Below are positions 17,356 to 25,502 of a stretch of DNA of 64,000 nt, in pieces. Every line of letters begins with the position of its first letter. Within the stretch, counting starts at the first letter, position 1. Source of the DNA: an uncultured Lachnospiraceae bacterium. Lineage in GTDB: Bacteria > Bacillota > Clostridia > Lachnospirales > Lachnospiraceae. The notes under the pieces were generated by a model, which saw only the letters and a list, made by a program, of their open reading frames with translations, had not been told where the DNA came from and did not search any database. Location: NCBI GenBank assembly GCA_947630925.1, contig CANRJM010000004.1, positions 1-64,000 of the forward strand, given 5' to 3'. The translations under genes were made by a program, and so were the position numbers.

Positions 17356-18296
17356 GGCCTGAATTTATGCTTGAACGTGAAAAAAACTTTGAATATATCG
17401 TAGAACAGAAAGATATGGGAATGCGTTTGGATCAGTTTCTTGTACGGAAACATCCGGACATAACGCGTTCCTTTTTACAAAAACAGATTAAAGAGGGAAA
17501 GGTTCTCTTAAATCATATGCCTGCAAAGGCCGGCAACAGATTAAATCTTAAGGATTGTGTAACCATTACGTTAGAACCTCCGCAAGAACTTTCTGTGGAA
17601 GCAGAGGATATCCCGTTAGATATCCTATTTGAAGATAATGATATCCTTGTCATTAATAAACCAAAGCAAATGGTAGTCCATCCGGCGCCCGGCCATTCTT
17701 CCGGAACGGTTGTCAATGCAGTGCTGCATCATTGCAAGGGCTCTTTGTCCGGCATCAATGGCGTATTGCGTCCGGGAATCGTACACCGCATTGACCAGGA
17801 TACGACAGGCGTTATTGTAATTTGCAAAAACGACTATTCGCACAATTTTATTGCCGCACAGTTAAAGGAGCATACGATTACCAGAACGTATCATGCCATT
17901 GTACACAATCATGTCAAGAAAGAAGAAGGAACCATAGAAAGCACGCTGGCGCGTCATCCGGTAGACCGCAAGAAGATGGCAATGAATGTAAAGGGAGGGA
18001 AAAATGCCGTTACGCATTATAAGGTATTAGATCCCCTAAACAAAAAGTTTACTTATATCGCCTGTAATCTGGAAACCGGAAGAACGCACCAGATTCGCGT
18101 CCATATGGCGAGTATTGGCAACCCCATTTTGGGGGATACATTGTATGGGCCTGCAAAATGTCCTTATCGCTTAATCGGACAGACTTTACATGCAAAAACG
18201 CTTGGTTTTATTCATCCAAGTACAAAAAAATATGTAGAATTTGATGCACCGCTGCCGGAATATTTTTTAAAATTATTGCGGCAATTAAAGGGATAG
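17352..18296 (+). CDS. RluD/RluA family pseudouridine synthase
   Basis: 314 residues. N-terminal S4 domain (~23-75, MRLDQFLVRKHPDITRSFLQ), then the RluA catalytic domain with D148 in HRIDQDTTG (family HRLDxxTSG), INKPKQMVVHPAPGH and GRTHQIRVH. It modifies uridines in rRNA or tRNA; in this location after lspA it is usually named RluD/YlyB. ATG 17352 overlaps the lspA stop; ATG 17367 is an alternative with a better-spaced GAGG. It is convergent with the recombinase gene, with only 9 bases between and no clear terminator. Confidence 0.93.
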   Translation: MRPEFMLEREKNFEYIVEQKDMGMRLDQFLVRKHPDITRSFLQKQIKEGKVLLNHMPAKAGNRLNLKDCVTITLEPPQELSVEAEDIPLDILFEDNDILVINKPKQMVVHPAPGHSSGTVVNAVLHHCKGSLSGINGVLRPGIVHRIDQDTTGVIVICKNDYSHNFIAAQLKEHTITRTYHAIVHNHVKKEEGTIESTLARHPVDRKKMAMNVKGGKNAVTHYKVLDPLNKKFTYIACNLETGRTHQIRVHMASIGNPILGDTLYGPAKCPYRLIGQTLHAKTLGFIHPSTKKYVEFDAPLPEYFLKLLRQLKG

Positions 18297-18305
18297 AAGA
18301 ATATC

Positions 18306-19373
18306 CTATTTCTTTTGACGAAGTGTTACCGCTGTCGCAGCGCTTCGTTTTTTATCGTCATCCAGCGCCGCATAATGCTTTCTGGTCGTGTTTACGTCAT
18401 TATGCCCCAATACCTCGGCTACCAGATAAATATCGCCTGTTTCGCGATATAACGAGGTTCCATAGGTGCTGCGGAGCTTATGCGGTGTAATATGCTTAAA
18501 TGTAGTAATCTGTTCTGCATATTCGCTGACGAGGTTTTCAATAGCCTGCACGCTGATACGACGCTTCTGGATGGAATAAAAGAGCGCATGTTCCTGTCCC
18601 TCTACAGGCTGGATATTTTCTCTGGAGATTTCAATATAGTTTTTTAATGCAGTGCGTACTTCTTCGCCAAAATAAACAAATTCTTCTTTTCCGCCTTTCC
18701 GCATGACCCGGATGCGGTTTTCCCGAAAATCAACATCTTCTATATCTAAACCAACACATTCTGAAACACGTATTCCGGTTCCCAGAAAAAGGGTAAAAAT
18801 TGCAATATTGCGCAGCTTGTTTTTTTCGTAAAAAGATTTTTTCCTGCCGGTGAAATGGTCGCCTGCATGTTCAACCAACTCCAGCAGTTCTGCAACCTCG
18901 CCGGCGTCCAGACGGATGATTTCGCGATCGTGCAGTTTTGGCATATCAACAACAGTAGTCGGATTATTCTCTAAACGTTCCCTTTTTTGAAAATAGAGAT
19001 AAAATTTGCGCAGAGAGGATAATTTGCGATGAATACCGCGTTCATCATTGGAATATTCCTTGCCCTCATATGTATAAAATTTTAAATATTCAAGATATTC
19101 TTCAATATCCACAGGTTCTAAGACATTTAAATCCTCCAATGTGAAATCCTTTATGGCTTTTTTTTGAAAAGCAGGACTTTCCGACAGTAGAAACCGAAAA
19201 AATGTCCGGATATCGTATGCATAACCAATTCTTGTATTAATCGATGAAGTCGGTTCGATGCCACGGAAAAAATCCTTGGCAAACGGCGGGAATTCTTTTA
19301 ATATGTCACGCAGCTTATTTACATTATACGCATTTTTTTTCTGATAATATGTCTGACGGTTTGAAGTACCCAT
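18306..19373 (-). CDS. Tyrosine recombinase, XerS-like
   Basis: 355 residues. Core-binding domain ~40-135, catalytic domain ~150-345. All catalytic residues are visible: R202 (GTGIRVSE), K229 (RKGGKE), H298 and R301 (TPHKLRSTYG), H324 (LGHNDVNTTRKHY) and Y334. Length and the N-terminal helix pattern resemble XerS, the single chromosome-dimer recombinase of streptococci, also common in Lachnospiraceae. No integrase-associated genes are nearby, so a housekeeping role is likelier than a mobile one. AAAGGA precedes ATG 19373. Confidence 0.9.
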   Translation of the reverse strand: MGTSNRQTYYQKKNAYNVNKLRDILKEFPPFAKDFFRGIEPTSSINTRIGYAYDIRTFFRFLLSESPAFQKKAIKDFTLEDLNVLEPVDIEEYLEYLKFYTYEGKEYSNDERGIHRKLSSLRKFYLYFQKRERLENNPTTVVDMPKLHDREIIRLDAGEVAELLELVEHAGDHFTGRKKSFYEKNKLRNIAIFTLFLGTGIRVSECVGLDIEDVDFRENRIRVMRKGGKEEFVYFGEEVRTALKNYIEISRENIQPVEGQEHALFYSIQKRRISVQAIENLVSEYAEQITTFKHITPHKLRSTYGTSLYRETGDIYLVAEVLGHNDVNTTRKHYAALDDDKKRSAATAVTLRQKK

Positions 19374-19430
19374 AAAATAAATTCCTTTCTAACTTTTTTA
19401 AACAATGCTTATAGAATGCGCTATACCTGT

Positions 19431-19459
19431 ATTTTACCACACTTCTCTTTATATTGCAA
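19431..19459 (-). promoter_or_regulatory. Promoter of the XerS-like gene
   Basis: On the - strand TTGCAA (19454-19459), 17 base spacer and TAAAAT (19431-19436), with an extended TGG before the -10. It lies 58 bases from the start codon. The remainder of the gap up to 19637 shows nothing I can interpret. Confidence 0.7.
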
Positions 19460-19637
19460 TAACTATTTAATAAACTGGAGTTTATCCCAGAGTTAAAACT
19501 CGCTCTCCTTTCCAATCAAATAAAAAATATCTCTTGTATACTGATTGACCGATTATGCAGATCCATCGATAAAACAATACGCTTGCCCAATAATATAATA
19601 ATACAGTCGAAAGACCACATTTTTTAAAACCATGTTT

Positions 19638-20003
19638 TTATTGCCTATGGTTCATAATGATTCGATTTAAATTCATAATATCATTTGGAGACAATCTCTG
19701 GACCATCAGATAATCGGTAATAAATTCGGATATCGAGCCGTTATAAAATTTATCAAACAAAGCTTTTGTCTCAATATCCTGAATTTTTCTTTTTGTAATA
19801 TTTGCCCTGCAGATAAATCCCGGATCTTCACGTACAATAGCGCCTTTATCAATTAAACGTTTAATTACCGTATAAGTTGTATTTTTTTCCCATCCAATAT
19901 ATTCTTTGATTATTTTAGAGATATCTTTTGCCGCCAGCTCTTTGTTTGACCACAAAAGTTCCATCACATTCAATTCCCCTTCATGTAAACGAATTTCTTT
20001 CAT
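19638..20003 (-). CDS. BlaI/MecI/CopY family transcriptional repressor
   Basis: 121 residues with a winged helix (~5-75): LNVMELLWSNKELAAKDISK and KNTTYTVIKRLIDKGAI are the family hallmarks, followed by a helical dimerisation tail. Such repressors usually pair with a BlaR1/MecR1 M56 peptidase and control beta-lactamase or penicillin-binding genes; no such partner is in the window, so this is an orphan. ATG 20003 follows GGAGGAAAAT; the longer frame to 20078 lacks a ribosome site. Upstream inverted repeats suggest autoregulation. Confidence 0.88.
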   Translation of the reverse strand: MKEIRLHEGELNVMELLWSNKELAAKDISKIIKEYIGWEKNTTYTVIKRLIDKGAIVREDPGFICRANITKRKIQDIETKALFDKFYNGSISEFITDYLMVQRLSPNDIMNLNRIIMNHRQ

Positions 20004-20025
20004 ATTTTCCTCCGCACTTCTATAT

Positions 20026-20128
20026 TTGTAGAAAATTACTACAAAAGTAGAACTTACAATTATCTGCAATATTATCACTCTTCTATTGAAAACAAATTAT
20101 TACAAAAAGAGAAAAAATATTGTAATAA
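20026..20128 (-). promoter_or_regulatory. Inverted repeats upstream of the BlaI-like gene (candidate operators)
   Basis: TTGTAG (20026-20031) / CTACAA (20039-20044), CTAC (20039-20042) / GTAG (20047-20050) and TTATTACAA (20097-20105) / TTGTAATAA (20120-20128). BlaI and MecI bind TACA...TGTA dyads, so these sites immediately before the gene are plausible autoregulatory operators. Spacing of the last pair is wider than the classical operator. Confidence 0.5.
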
Positions 20129-20360
20129 ACTTTTAATATTTTACATTCTACTAGTGAAGTACAGATTCGTCAATGGAAAAAATTCACAATTTTTACTGCA
20201 AACCTTTGTAAAATATGCATTCTACAACAATAGATTGTATTCCTGTAACAGAAAAACTACATATTCTTGTGTTGCTCTGGATAAAATTTTTTTCAAATAT
20301 GAAACGGATATAGATGTTTCGCTCATTTCACGGCCCTGTTTTCTCTTCCTATCCCATTTT

Positions 20361-20699
20361 TTACGACAGATCGGAGGAAATATAGATGGGAACAATTAAA
20401 GAACTTCCTGCATTGATATTTTCTGAAGTCAACGAATTACAACGCATAATCTCCTGAATGTATTCCTCAAGGCTGCCTGATCCTTCCGAATAATTTTCTT
20501 TTGCAATCTTCCATAGCGTATCATCCGCGGAGACCTTTACCGATTTAAAACTAAGTTCCATGCTATCTGTATTGTTTACTTCCTTTGAACCGGCAGAGAC
20601 CATCCGGGAAGCAGTTAGGCCTAATATGGCAATCAGGATAAAACACAGTAATATACGATAGAGATACGGATATGATAATACCATTTTTAAAGTTTTCAT
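20361..20699 (-). CDS. LysM membrane protein resembling SOS division inhibitor YneA
   Basis: 112 residues: a short cytoplasmic start, one membrane helix (~16-35, ILLCFILIAILGLTA), then an extracellular LysM domain (~52-107; VSADDTLWKIAKENY and AGSSLIVPIY). This is the architecture of YneA, which delays division during the SOS response. ATG 20699 follows GGAGGGC. The promoter carries three LexA-like boxes, supporting an SOS role. Unlike the usual arrangement, lexA is not adjacent in this window. Confidence 0.82.
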   Translation of the reverse strand: MKTLKMVLSYPYLYRILLCFILIAILGLTASRMVSAGSKEVNNTDSMELSFKSVKVSADDTLWKIAKENYSEGSGSLEEYIQEIMRCNSLTSENINAGSSLIVPIYISSDLS

Positions 20700-20717
20700 A
20701 AAAAGCCCTCCTATCAA

Positions 20718-20795
20718 CGAACATTTGTTTGCTTCTCTGTATTTACTATAACACCAGAACAAATGTTTGTCAATAAAAAGTCGAACAAATTTTCG
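20718..20795 (-). promoter_or_regulatory. Promoter with three LexA/DinR-like boxes
   Basis: On the - strand TTGACA (20768-20773), 17 base spacer and TATAGT (20745-20750). Three dyads with 4 base centres match the Gram-positive LexA box CGAAC-N4-GTTCG: 20718-20731 (CGAACATTTGTTTG), 20756-20769 (AGAACAAATGTTTG) and 20782-20795 (CGAACAAATTTTCG). They lie downstream of the -10, across the spacer and -35, and upstream of the -35. Confidence 0.8.
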
Positions 20796-20851
20796 AATTT
20801 ATTTTATTGACAGATGCAAATTAGAATCCGACATCTGTAAAAGGGCAAAAA

Positions 20852-20914
20852 AACGTACAATAAATTTCTCAACATAGCCATTTACGGCTGGGGAGATTCA
20901 ATTTATTGTACGTT
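20852..20914 (-). terminator. Very long terminator-like hairpin after the zinc-ribbon gene
   Basis: AACGTACAATAAATT (20852-20866) is perfectly complementary to 20900-20914, a 15 bp stem; the 33 base interior can form further pairing (TCTC/GAGA and AGCC/GGCT). On the - strand the stem is followed at once by a T run, as in an intrinsic terminator, and it lies 58 bases past the zinc-ribbon gene. Confidence 0.7.
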
Positions 20915-20971
20915 GTATGATTGTTTTTATTAAAGGTTAAAAGCGCTATTGGAGGATGCCAATGCCCATAT

Positions 20972-21406
20972 TTAATCATCCACTTTATTTTTACCAAGAA
21001 AACGCATCGACTCGTCGTTTTGTGATTTCTTCATATTTGCCACAACCTTCAAATTCTGCAGGGAATGGCATGATGGGCATGCTACGCCGAATGCAATCGG
21101 TTTGCCGCAATAACGGCAATTTACTCCGCTGATGGACTTTACAGAATCGCCTTTATATTGAATCCTGCCCTCGCGGATCCATTCTCTTACCCTGGAAATT
21201 GGTATATTGAATTTTTCTGCCACTTCATGCTCTCTTACGTCATTATTTCTGATATATTCTCTTACATCATTGAACAAATGGCGTTCCATGCAGATGGGAC
21301 ACAATTCATGCGGATATGTCTCCGAAAGCGTCCTTTGGCATTCTTTACATACTTTTTCCTGCATTGGTCTTGCAGCTTCTCTTTCTTTCCTAAGTTTAAA
21401 ATCCAT
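20972..21406 (-). CDS. YvyF-like zinc-ribbon protein
   Basis: 144 residues. Two Cys4 zinc sites flank a helix-turn-helix-like core: C20/C23/C36/C39 and C97/C100/C110/C113, with VAEKFNIPISRVREWIREGR (~62-81) between. This order (ribbon, VREYIRNN helix, HTH ending IREGR, second ribbon) parallels YvyF of B. subtilis, found in the flagellar flgM region. No flagellar gene is in the window, so the role is open; regulatory or nucleic acid binding is plausible. Ribosome site GAGG precedes ATG 21406. Confidence 0.7.
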   Translation of the reverse strand: MDFKLRKEREAARPMQEKVCKECQRTLSETYPHELCPICMERHLFNDVREYIRNNDVREHEVAEKFNIPISRVREWIREGRIQYKGDSVKSISGVNCRYCGKPIAFGVACPSCHSLQNLKVVANMKKSQNDESMRFLGKNKVDD

Positions 21407-21446
21407 ATGTGATACCTCTTTTTTTGATTTATTCTATGTTTTTGCT

Positions 21447-23552
21447 TTACTGGACATGTAATAGGATAACGCCATCCTGATTGAAAACGATTGGATAGCT
21501 TTGAATCAAACTGTCATAATCAGGGATTTGGTAATTTGCTGTTTCATTCGGTCCTACGACAATATAATCCACTCCATATTTTTGAAAAAGCGATGCCCGG
21601 CTGTTCGGAACTTCATACATTGTTTTTACGTCTGCTTCATTTTGTGTATAGTTTACACCATGATAATACAAATAGGAAGAGGAACCGCATACAATATCCC
21701 TTCCTGTCAGTGATGCAACTACATTATTATGGTTGGTCGCCGTCAGGAATGTATCGTCAACATCTGTATTTTTTTCGATAAACGCTGCCGCTTCCACATA
21801 TCCTTTACTGTATAATTCATATTCTGATACGGCTTCCCTTCCCATGGTAAGAAGGGCAGAAATGGAACCCAAAAAGATAATAATAGTAAGGATCCCCCAG
21901 GACAGATACCGATTTTTACACCACTCCCGTACTTTATCAAATACAAAATCAGATACTGCGATACAAAAAAACAAATATGCTGCTAATAGAATTTTGTTAT
22001 TGTCATAGCTGTTTGGCTGAAACAGGATAAATTCTGAAACAAGCCATAAAAATGTCGCCGGTAAAAGAATGGCAAGCTGTTTCCGGCTGCCCGCCAGAAA
22101 GACGCCAAGAACCAGGAAAAACATAATACCATAGTTTTTTACGGCAAAGACAATATAGTTGTCTCCTGCATTCGCCCAGTCGAAACCGCCGCGCGTAAAC
22201 TGGTCTCCCGTCGCCTGTTGGAAAGTAAAGCCGAATAACTGCGGCAGGGCAAGAATGAGTACAATGCCCAAAAAGACGCCCCATGTCAGCCAAATCCTTT
22301 TGGATATATTTTTGACCAAATAATATAGCAAATAAATTAAAAATGCAAGAACCAGAAGGATTCCAATGGTAAAAATCACGTTATTGTCAAGCGGCGCATC
22401 GGAATACATTTTCAGGCTGATGGCATATAGCGCTCCCAGTACAGCCGCGACGATAAAAAATCGAACGATAAAAGAAATCTTCTTTTCATCGGACTGCCTT
22501 TTTAAATCAAGCAGCAGAAAACCGCAGCAAAGAATCCCTAACGCCAAAAAGGAATGCGTATGAATCAGAGGAAGACCGCCCGCAAGGATTCCTGCCGGAA
22601 TAAAATAAGCCCGCCTCTGTTCCTTTAATGCCTTTAGCAGCAGATACAATAACGGAAATAAAATTGCCCATCCAAACAACGTGGCACGCTGCGGAATCAG
22701 CATATCCACTAAAATATTGTGCCATTGAATATTTCCATCTACATAGTTTGTCGGCGTTTGATAAAATTCTGTAAAAATCCTTGTAAAATTGGTATGATGA
22801 AATCCCTTTGTGACAAAATAGAAGATGCCAAATCCTCCATTAAAAAAGAATAAAATATATGCCAAAATGGATTTGTTTTTATTTTCCAATAAATACATGG
22901 AAAGCAGATACACGCCAAAAAACACTTGGAGAAGCGCAACATACATCGGCAATAGATACGCCCATTTCAGGGAGGCCCCCATCAGATAGACACTGGAAGA
23001 AATGCTGTCTGAAAGAAATGGGTAGGCTAATTTTGTCCCTGGTAAGATGGAATATTCCGGTGGAAAAAATTTCTGCCTGGCAATGCTGGTAATAAAGCCG
23101 AGATGCATATTCATATCCCCATATGTACACTGTCCCGTCATATATGCGCCATCTAACGGCGTTAACGTATGATGCCACAGGACACAGACCATATATAGAT
23201 ACACACCTGCAATCAAAAGAATGCACGGATGCTCTTTTATGAATCTTACAGGAGAAAAGGAAGCGTTTCCCTGCCTTTTTGGAAAGAGCGTTTCTTTTCT
23301 ATACCATTTCACGATCAGAAGTACAACAAACAGGAGAATCAGGGAAATCAGCCCAAGTATGTGTGCCGTTTTGGTAAATCCAATCGGAAATGAAAAAAGA
23401 ATGGGCAGCCATTGCAGGCAAAAACTTCCCGTTACACTTCCGAGTAGGAGGCAAAATCCATTTTTTTCTTTTGGAAATAATATTCTGATTCCCAGAATCC
23501 CCAATAATTGAAAAATAAAAAAATATAGCGTTCCCATATAGAAAGACCTCAC
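21447..23552 (-). CDS. Large polytopic membrane protein, possible GT-C type glycosyltransferase
   Basis: 701 residues with about 12-13 hydrophobic helices, spread from residue 5 to ~560, then a soluble C-terminal part (~570-701). An early loop contains YGDMNMHLGFITSIARQKFFPP, an acidic loop between the first helices as in GT-C glycosyltransferases that use lipid-linked sugars. The C-terminal stretch AAAFIEKNTDVDDTFL and KYGVDYIVVGPNE resembles tails of YfhO-like and related proteins. I do not recognise a specific family, and substrate is unknown. It lies upstream of the YvyF-like gene on the same strand (40 base gap). Confidence 0.6.
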   Translation of the reverse strand: MRSFYMGTLYFFIFQLLGILGIRILFPKEKNGFCLLLGSVTGSFCLQWLPILFSFPIGFTKTAHILGLISLILLFVVLLIVKWYRKETLFPKRQGNASFSPVRFIKEHPCILLIAGVYLYMVCVLWHHTLTPLDGAYMTGQCTYGDMNMHLGFITSIARQKFFPPEYSILPGTKLAYPFLSDSISSSVYLMGASLKWAYLLPMYVALLQVFFGVYLLSMYLLENKNKSILAYILFFFNGGFGIFYFVTKGFHHTNFTRIFTEFYQTPTNYVDGNIQWHNILVDMLIPQRATLFGWAILFPLLYLLLKALKEQRRAYFIPAGILAGGLPLIHTHSFLALGILCCGFLLLDLKRQSDEKKISFIVRFFIVAAVLGALYAISLKMYSDAPLDNNVIFTIGILLVLAFLIYLLYYLVKNISKRIWLTWGVFLGIVLILALPQLFGFTFQQATGDQFTRGGFDWANAGDNYIVFAVKNYGIMFFLVLGVFLAGSRKQLAILLPATFLWLVSEFILFQPNSYDNNKILLAAYLFFCIAVSDFVFDKVREWCKNRYLSWGILTIIIFLGSISALLTMGREAVSEYELYSKGYVEAAAFIEKNTDVDDTFLTATNHNNVVASLTGRDIVCGSSSYLYYHGVNYTQNEADVKTMYEVPNSRASLFQKYGVDYIVVGPNETANYQIPDYDSLIQSYPIVFNQDGVILLHVQ

Positions 23553-23678
23553 AATTTTTAATCTTAAGTTTTATTTTACCTTACGGTAAAACAGTTTGCA
23601 AGTTTTCAATCCAAAATCCGCAAATTAATTTCAAAGTCGGAAATACGGATGGGTTATGGGAAATATCGGATGCATGTG

Positions 23679-24200
23679 TCAGTCGTCAATACCAAAGTTT
23701 GCTTCAAGTTGATCTTCTGCAGAATCCAGCCGCTCTTCCAACTGTTCCAGTTCCCAATCCCGTTTTTGGTAGCCGTCTTTTGACAGGGAGCCGTCACGGT
23801 ACTGCTTCTCTAACGCATCTTCCTTTTCGTCAAGGTATTGTTCAATTTGTTCGCTTTCCTGCTTAAGAGACCGAAGAGACGTATCATTTCTTCTGTCCGA
23901 ATTCTCTGCCTCTTCTGCCTTCTTTTCAAATTGCTTGATCATATCTGTTAAGTCTTCTACTGTATAAGTAGTATTATCTGTCTGTCCAGGCTGTGCTGAA
24001 TCTTGTACTGCACTGTTATCTGTCTGTCCGGGCTGCGTCGTATATTGCACTGCGCTATTTTCTGTCGGCTCTGCAGTGCTTTGTCCGCTGTTATTGTCTG
24101 TCTGTACATCATCCGTGTTTGTACGGTTTGAATTGGACTGGCATCCGGTAAGTAATGATAAGATCAACATGCCTGTCACAATAAAATATTTTTTTTGCAT
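23679..24200 (-). CDS. Lipoprotein with tandem repeat and coiled coil, unknown function
   Basis: 173 residues; signal with lipobox LLTGC (C20). Residues 21-45 are Asn/Thr/Ser-rich, followed by two copies of a 14-residue repeat (48-61 and 62-75) sharing NSAVQ...QPGQTD, then a strongly charged helical region (~80-170; EQIEQYLDEKEDALEKQYRD). GAGGG precedes the start. The architecture suggests a surface-exposed stalk with a coiled-coil head, but I do not recognise the family. Confidence 0.65.
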   Translation of the reverse strand: MQKKYFIVTGMLILSLLTGCQSNSNRTNTDDVQTDNNSGQSTAEPTENSAVQYTTQPGQTDNSAVQDSAQPGQTDNTTYTVEDLTDMIKQFEKKAEEAENSDRRNDTSLRSLKQESEQIEQYLDEKEDALEKQYRDGSLSKDGYQKRDWELEQLEERLDSAEDQLEANFGIDD

Positions 24201-24307
24201 GCGTCATTCCCTCTTTTCTTTCTATTTTAAATTAGTATATCCAGACAGTGCGTTTTCATGATACTATTTTGTTTACGTTTTTCTATTTTAGGATTATTGA
24301 TTCCATA

Positions 24308-24349
24308 AAAAAGCGGCATACCACTTATGGATGTGATACGCCGCTTTTT
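24308..24349 (-). terminator. Terminator of the GGGtGRT operon
   Basis: AAAAAGCGGC (24308-24317) pairs with GCCGCTTTTT (24340-24349); the stem continues with two mismatches to an 8 base loop. On the - strand it ends in a T-rich tail, about 120 bases after the GGGtGRT stop. The rest of 24201-24470 shows only a TATACT -10-like site near 24237. Confidence 0.8.
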
Positions 24350-24470
24350 ATGTTCCAATCACAATTTTCGTACAGCCAAGCTGGATGCTGCGGGTATCCA
24401 ATCAGTGCGCGGATGGTACGGGTCTGTAGATTTTCACAAATATTAAAAAGATTGATATTTTATGGTAACA

Positions 24471-25481
24471 CTAGAATTTCCCATTGTCGGCTGCTTCCTG
24501 GATGGAAACGGCTACTGCAACAGTCATACCGACCATTGGATTATTACCGGCGCCGATTAATCCCATCATCTCTACATGGGCCGGTACGGAAGAAGAACCG
24601 GCAAACTGTGCGTCAGAATGCATACGTCCTAATGTATCAGTCATACCATAGGATGCAGGGCCGGCTGCCATATTATCCGGATGCAGGGTACGTCCCGTGC
24701 CACCGCCGGATGCTACGGAGAAGTATTTCTTTCCCTGTTCCAAACACTCTTTCTTATATGTACCTGCAACCGGATGCTGGAAACGCGTAGGATTGGTTGA
24801 ATTACCTGTAATAGATACGTCAACGCCTTCCTTGTGCATAATCGCAACGCCCTCGGAAACGTCATTTGCACCATAGCAGTTTACTTTTGCGCGAAGTCCG
24901 TTGGAATAGGACTTACGGAAAATTTCTTTTACTTCGTTGGTATATGGATCATACTCTGTCTCTACAAAAGTAAAACCATTGATGCGGGAAATAATCTGTG
25001 CGGCATCCTTTCCTAAACCATTCAGAATGACACGCAGCGGTTTTTTACGAACCTTATTTGCCTTTTCTGCTATACCAATGGCTCCTTCTGCCGCTGCAAA
25101 AGACTCATGACCTGCAAGAAAAGCAAAACATTCTGTTTCTTCCTCTAAAAGCATCTTGCCTAAGTTGCCATGTCCCAAACCAACCTTCCGGGTGTCCGCT
25201 ACAGAACCAGGAATGCAGAAAGCCTGTAATCCTTCGCCAATTGCTGCTGCTGCATCTGCCGCGCGGCGGCAGTTCTTCTTAATTGCAATCGCTGCACCTA
25301 CGGTATAGGCCCAACATGCATTTTCAAAACAAATTGGCTGAATTCCTTTGATCTGGTCATATACATTCAGTCCAGCATCTTTTGTAATCTTTTCTGCTTC
25401 TTCAATCGAAGAGATACCATAGCTGTTTAATACACTGTTAATCTTATCAATTCTTCTTTCATATGATTCAAATAATGCCAT
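24471..25481 (-). CDS. GGGtGRT family protein
   Basis: 336 residues, matching the Pfam GGGtGRT family, named for the motif seen here as GGGTGRT at 259-265. Other conserved stretches: IQPICFENACWAYTVGAAIA (~48-67), FLAGHESFAAAEGAIGIAEK (~121-140), NPTRFQHPVAGTYKKECL (~230-247) and HVEMMGLIGAGNNPMVGMTV near the C-terminus. Function is unknown; the glycine-rich loops suggest nucleotide or phosphate binding. It follows a NifU-like scaffold gene by 21 bases, a pairing common in Clostridia, so a role tied to iron-sulfur or sulfur chemistry is inferred. AAGGAGG precedes the start. Confidence 0.9.
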   Translation of the reverse strand: MALFESYERRIDKINSVLNSYGISSIEEAEKITKDAGLNVYDQIKGIQPICFENACWAYTVGAAIAIKKNCRRAADAAAAIGEGLQAFCIPGSVADTRKVGLGHGNLGKMLLEEETECFAFLAGHESFAAAEGAIGIAEKANKVRKKPLRVILNGLGKDAAQIISRINGFTFVETEYDPYTNEVKEIFRKSYSNGLRAKVNCYGANDVSEGVAIMHKEGVDVSITGNSTNPTRFQHPVAGTYKKECLEQGKKYFSVASGGGTGRTLHPDNMAAGPASYGMTDTLGRMHSDAQFAGSSSVPAHVEMMGLIGAGNNPMVGMTVAVAVSIQEAADNGKF

Positions 25482-25502
25482 TCTTCGTCTGCCTCCTTTA
25501 TA

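Noticed and set aside
18306-19373. Integrase marking a prophage or integrative element
   Set aside because: No phage, relaxase, excisionase or attachment repeats nearby; the protein matches the XerS housekeeping type.
19464-19500. Imperfect dyad considered as a dif-like site beside the XerS-like gene
   Set aside because: Only CTGG/CCAG pairs clearly; no 11+6+11 arrangement like known dif sites. A genome-wide search for a dif_SL-like motif would be needed.
20154-20399. 81-codon + strand frame starting GTG between the BlaI-like and LysM genes
   Set aside because: No ribosome site, overlaps the end of the LysM gene antisense, no recognisable domain.
24248-24790. 180-codon open frame on the + strand
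   Set aside because: It runs antisense through the terminator and the C-terminal half of the GGGtGRT gene, has no ribosome site and an atypical, Arg/Ser/Tyr-rich composition.
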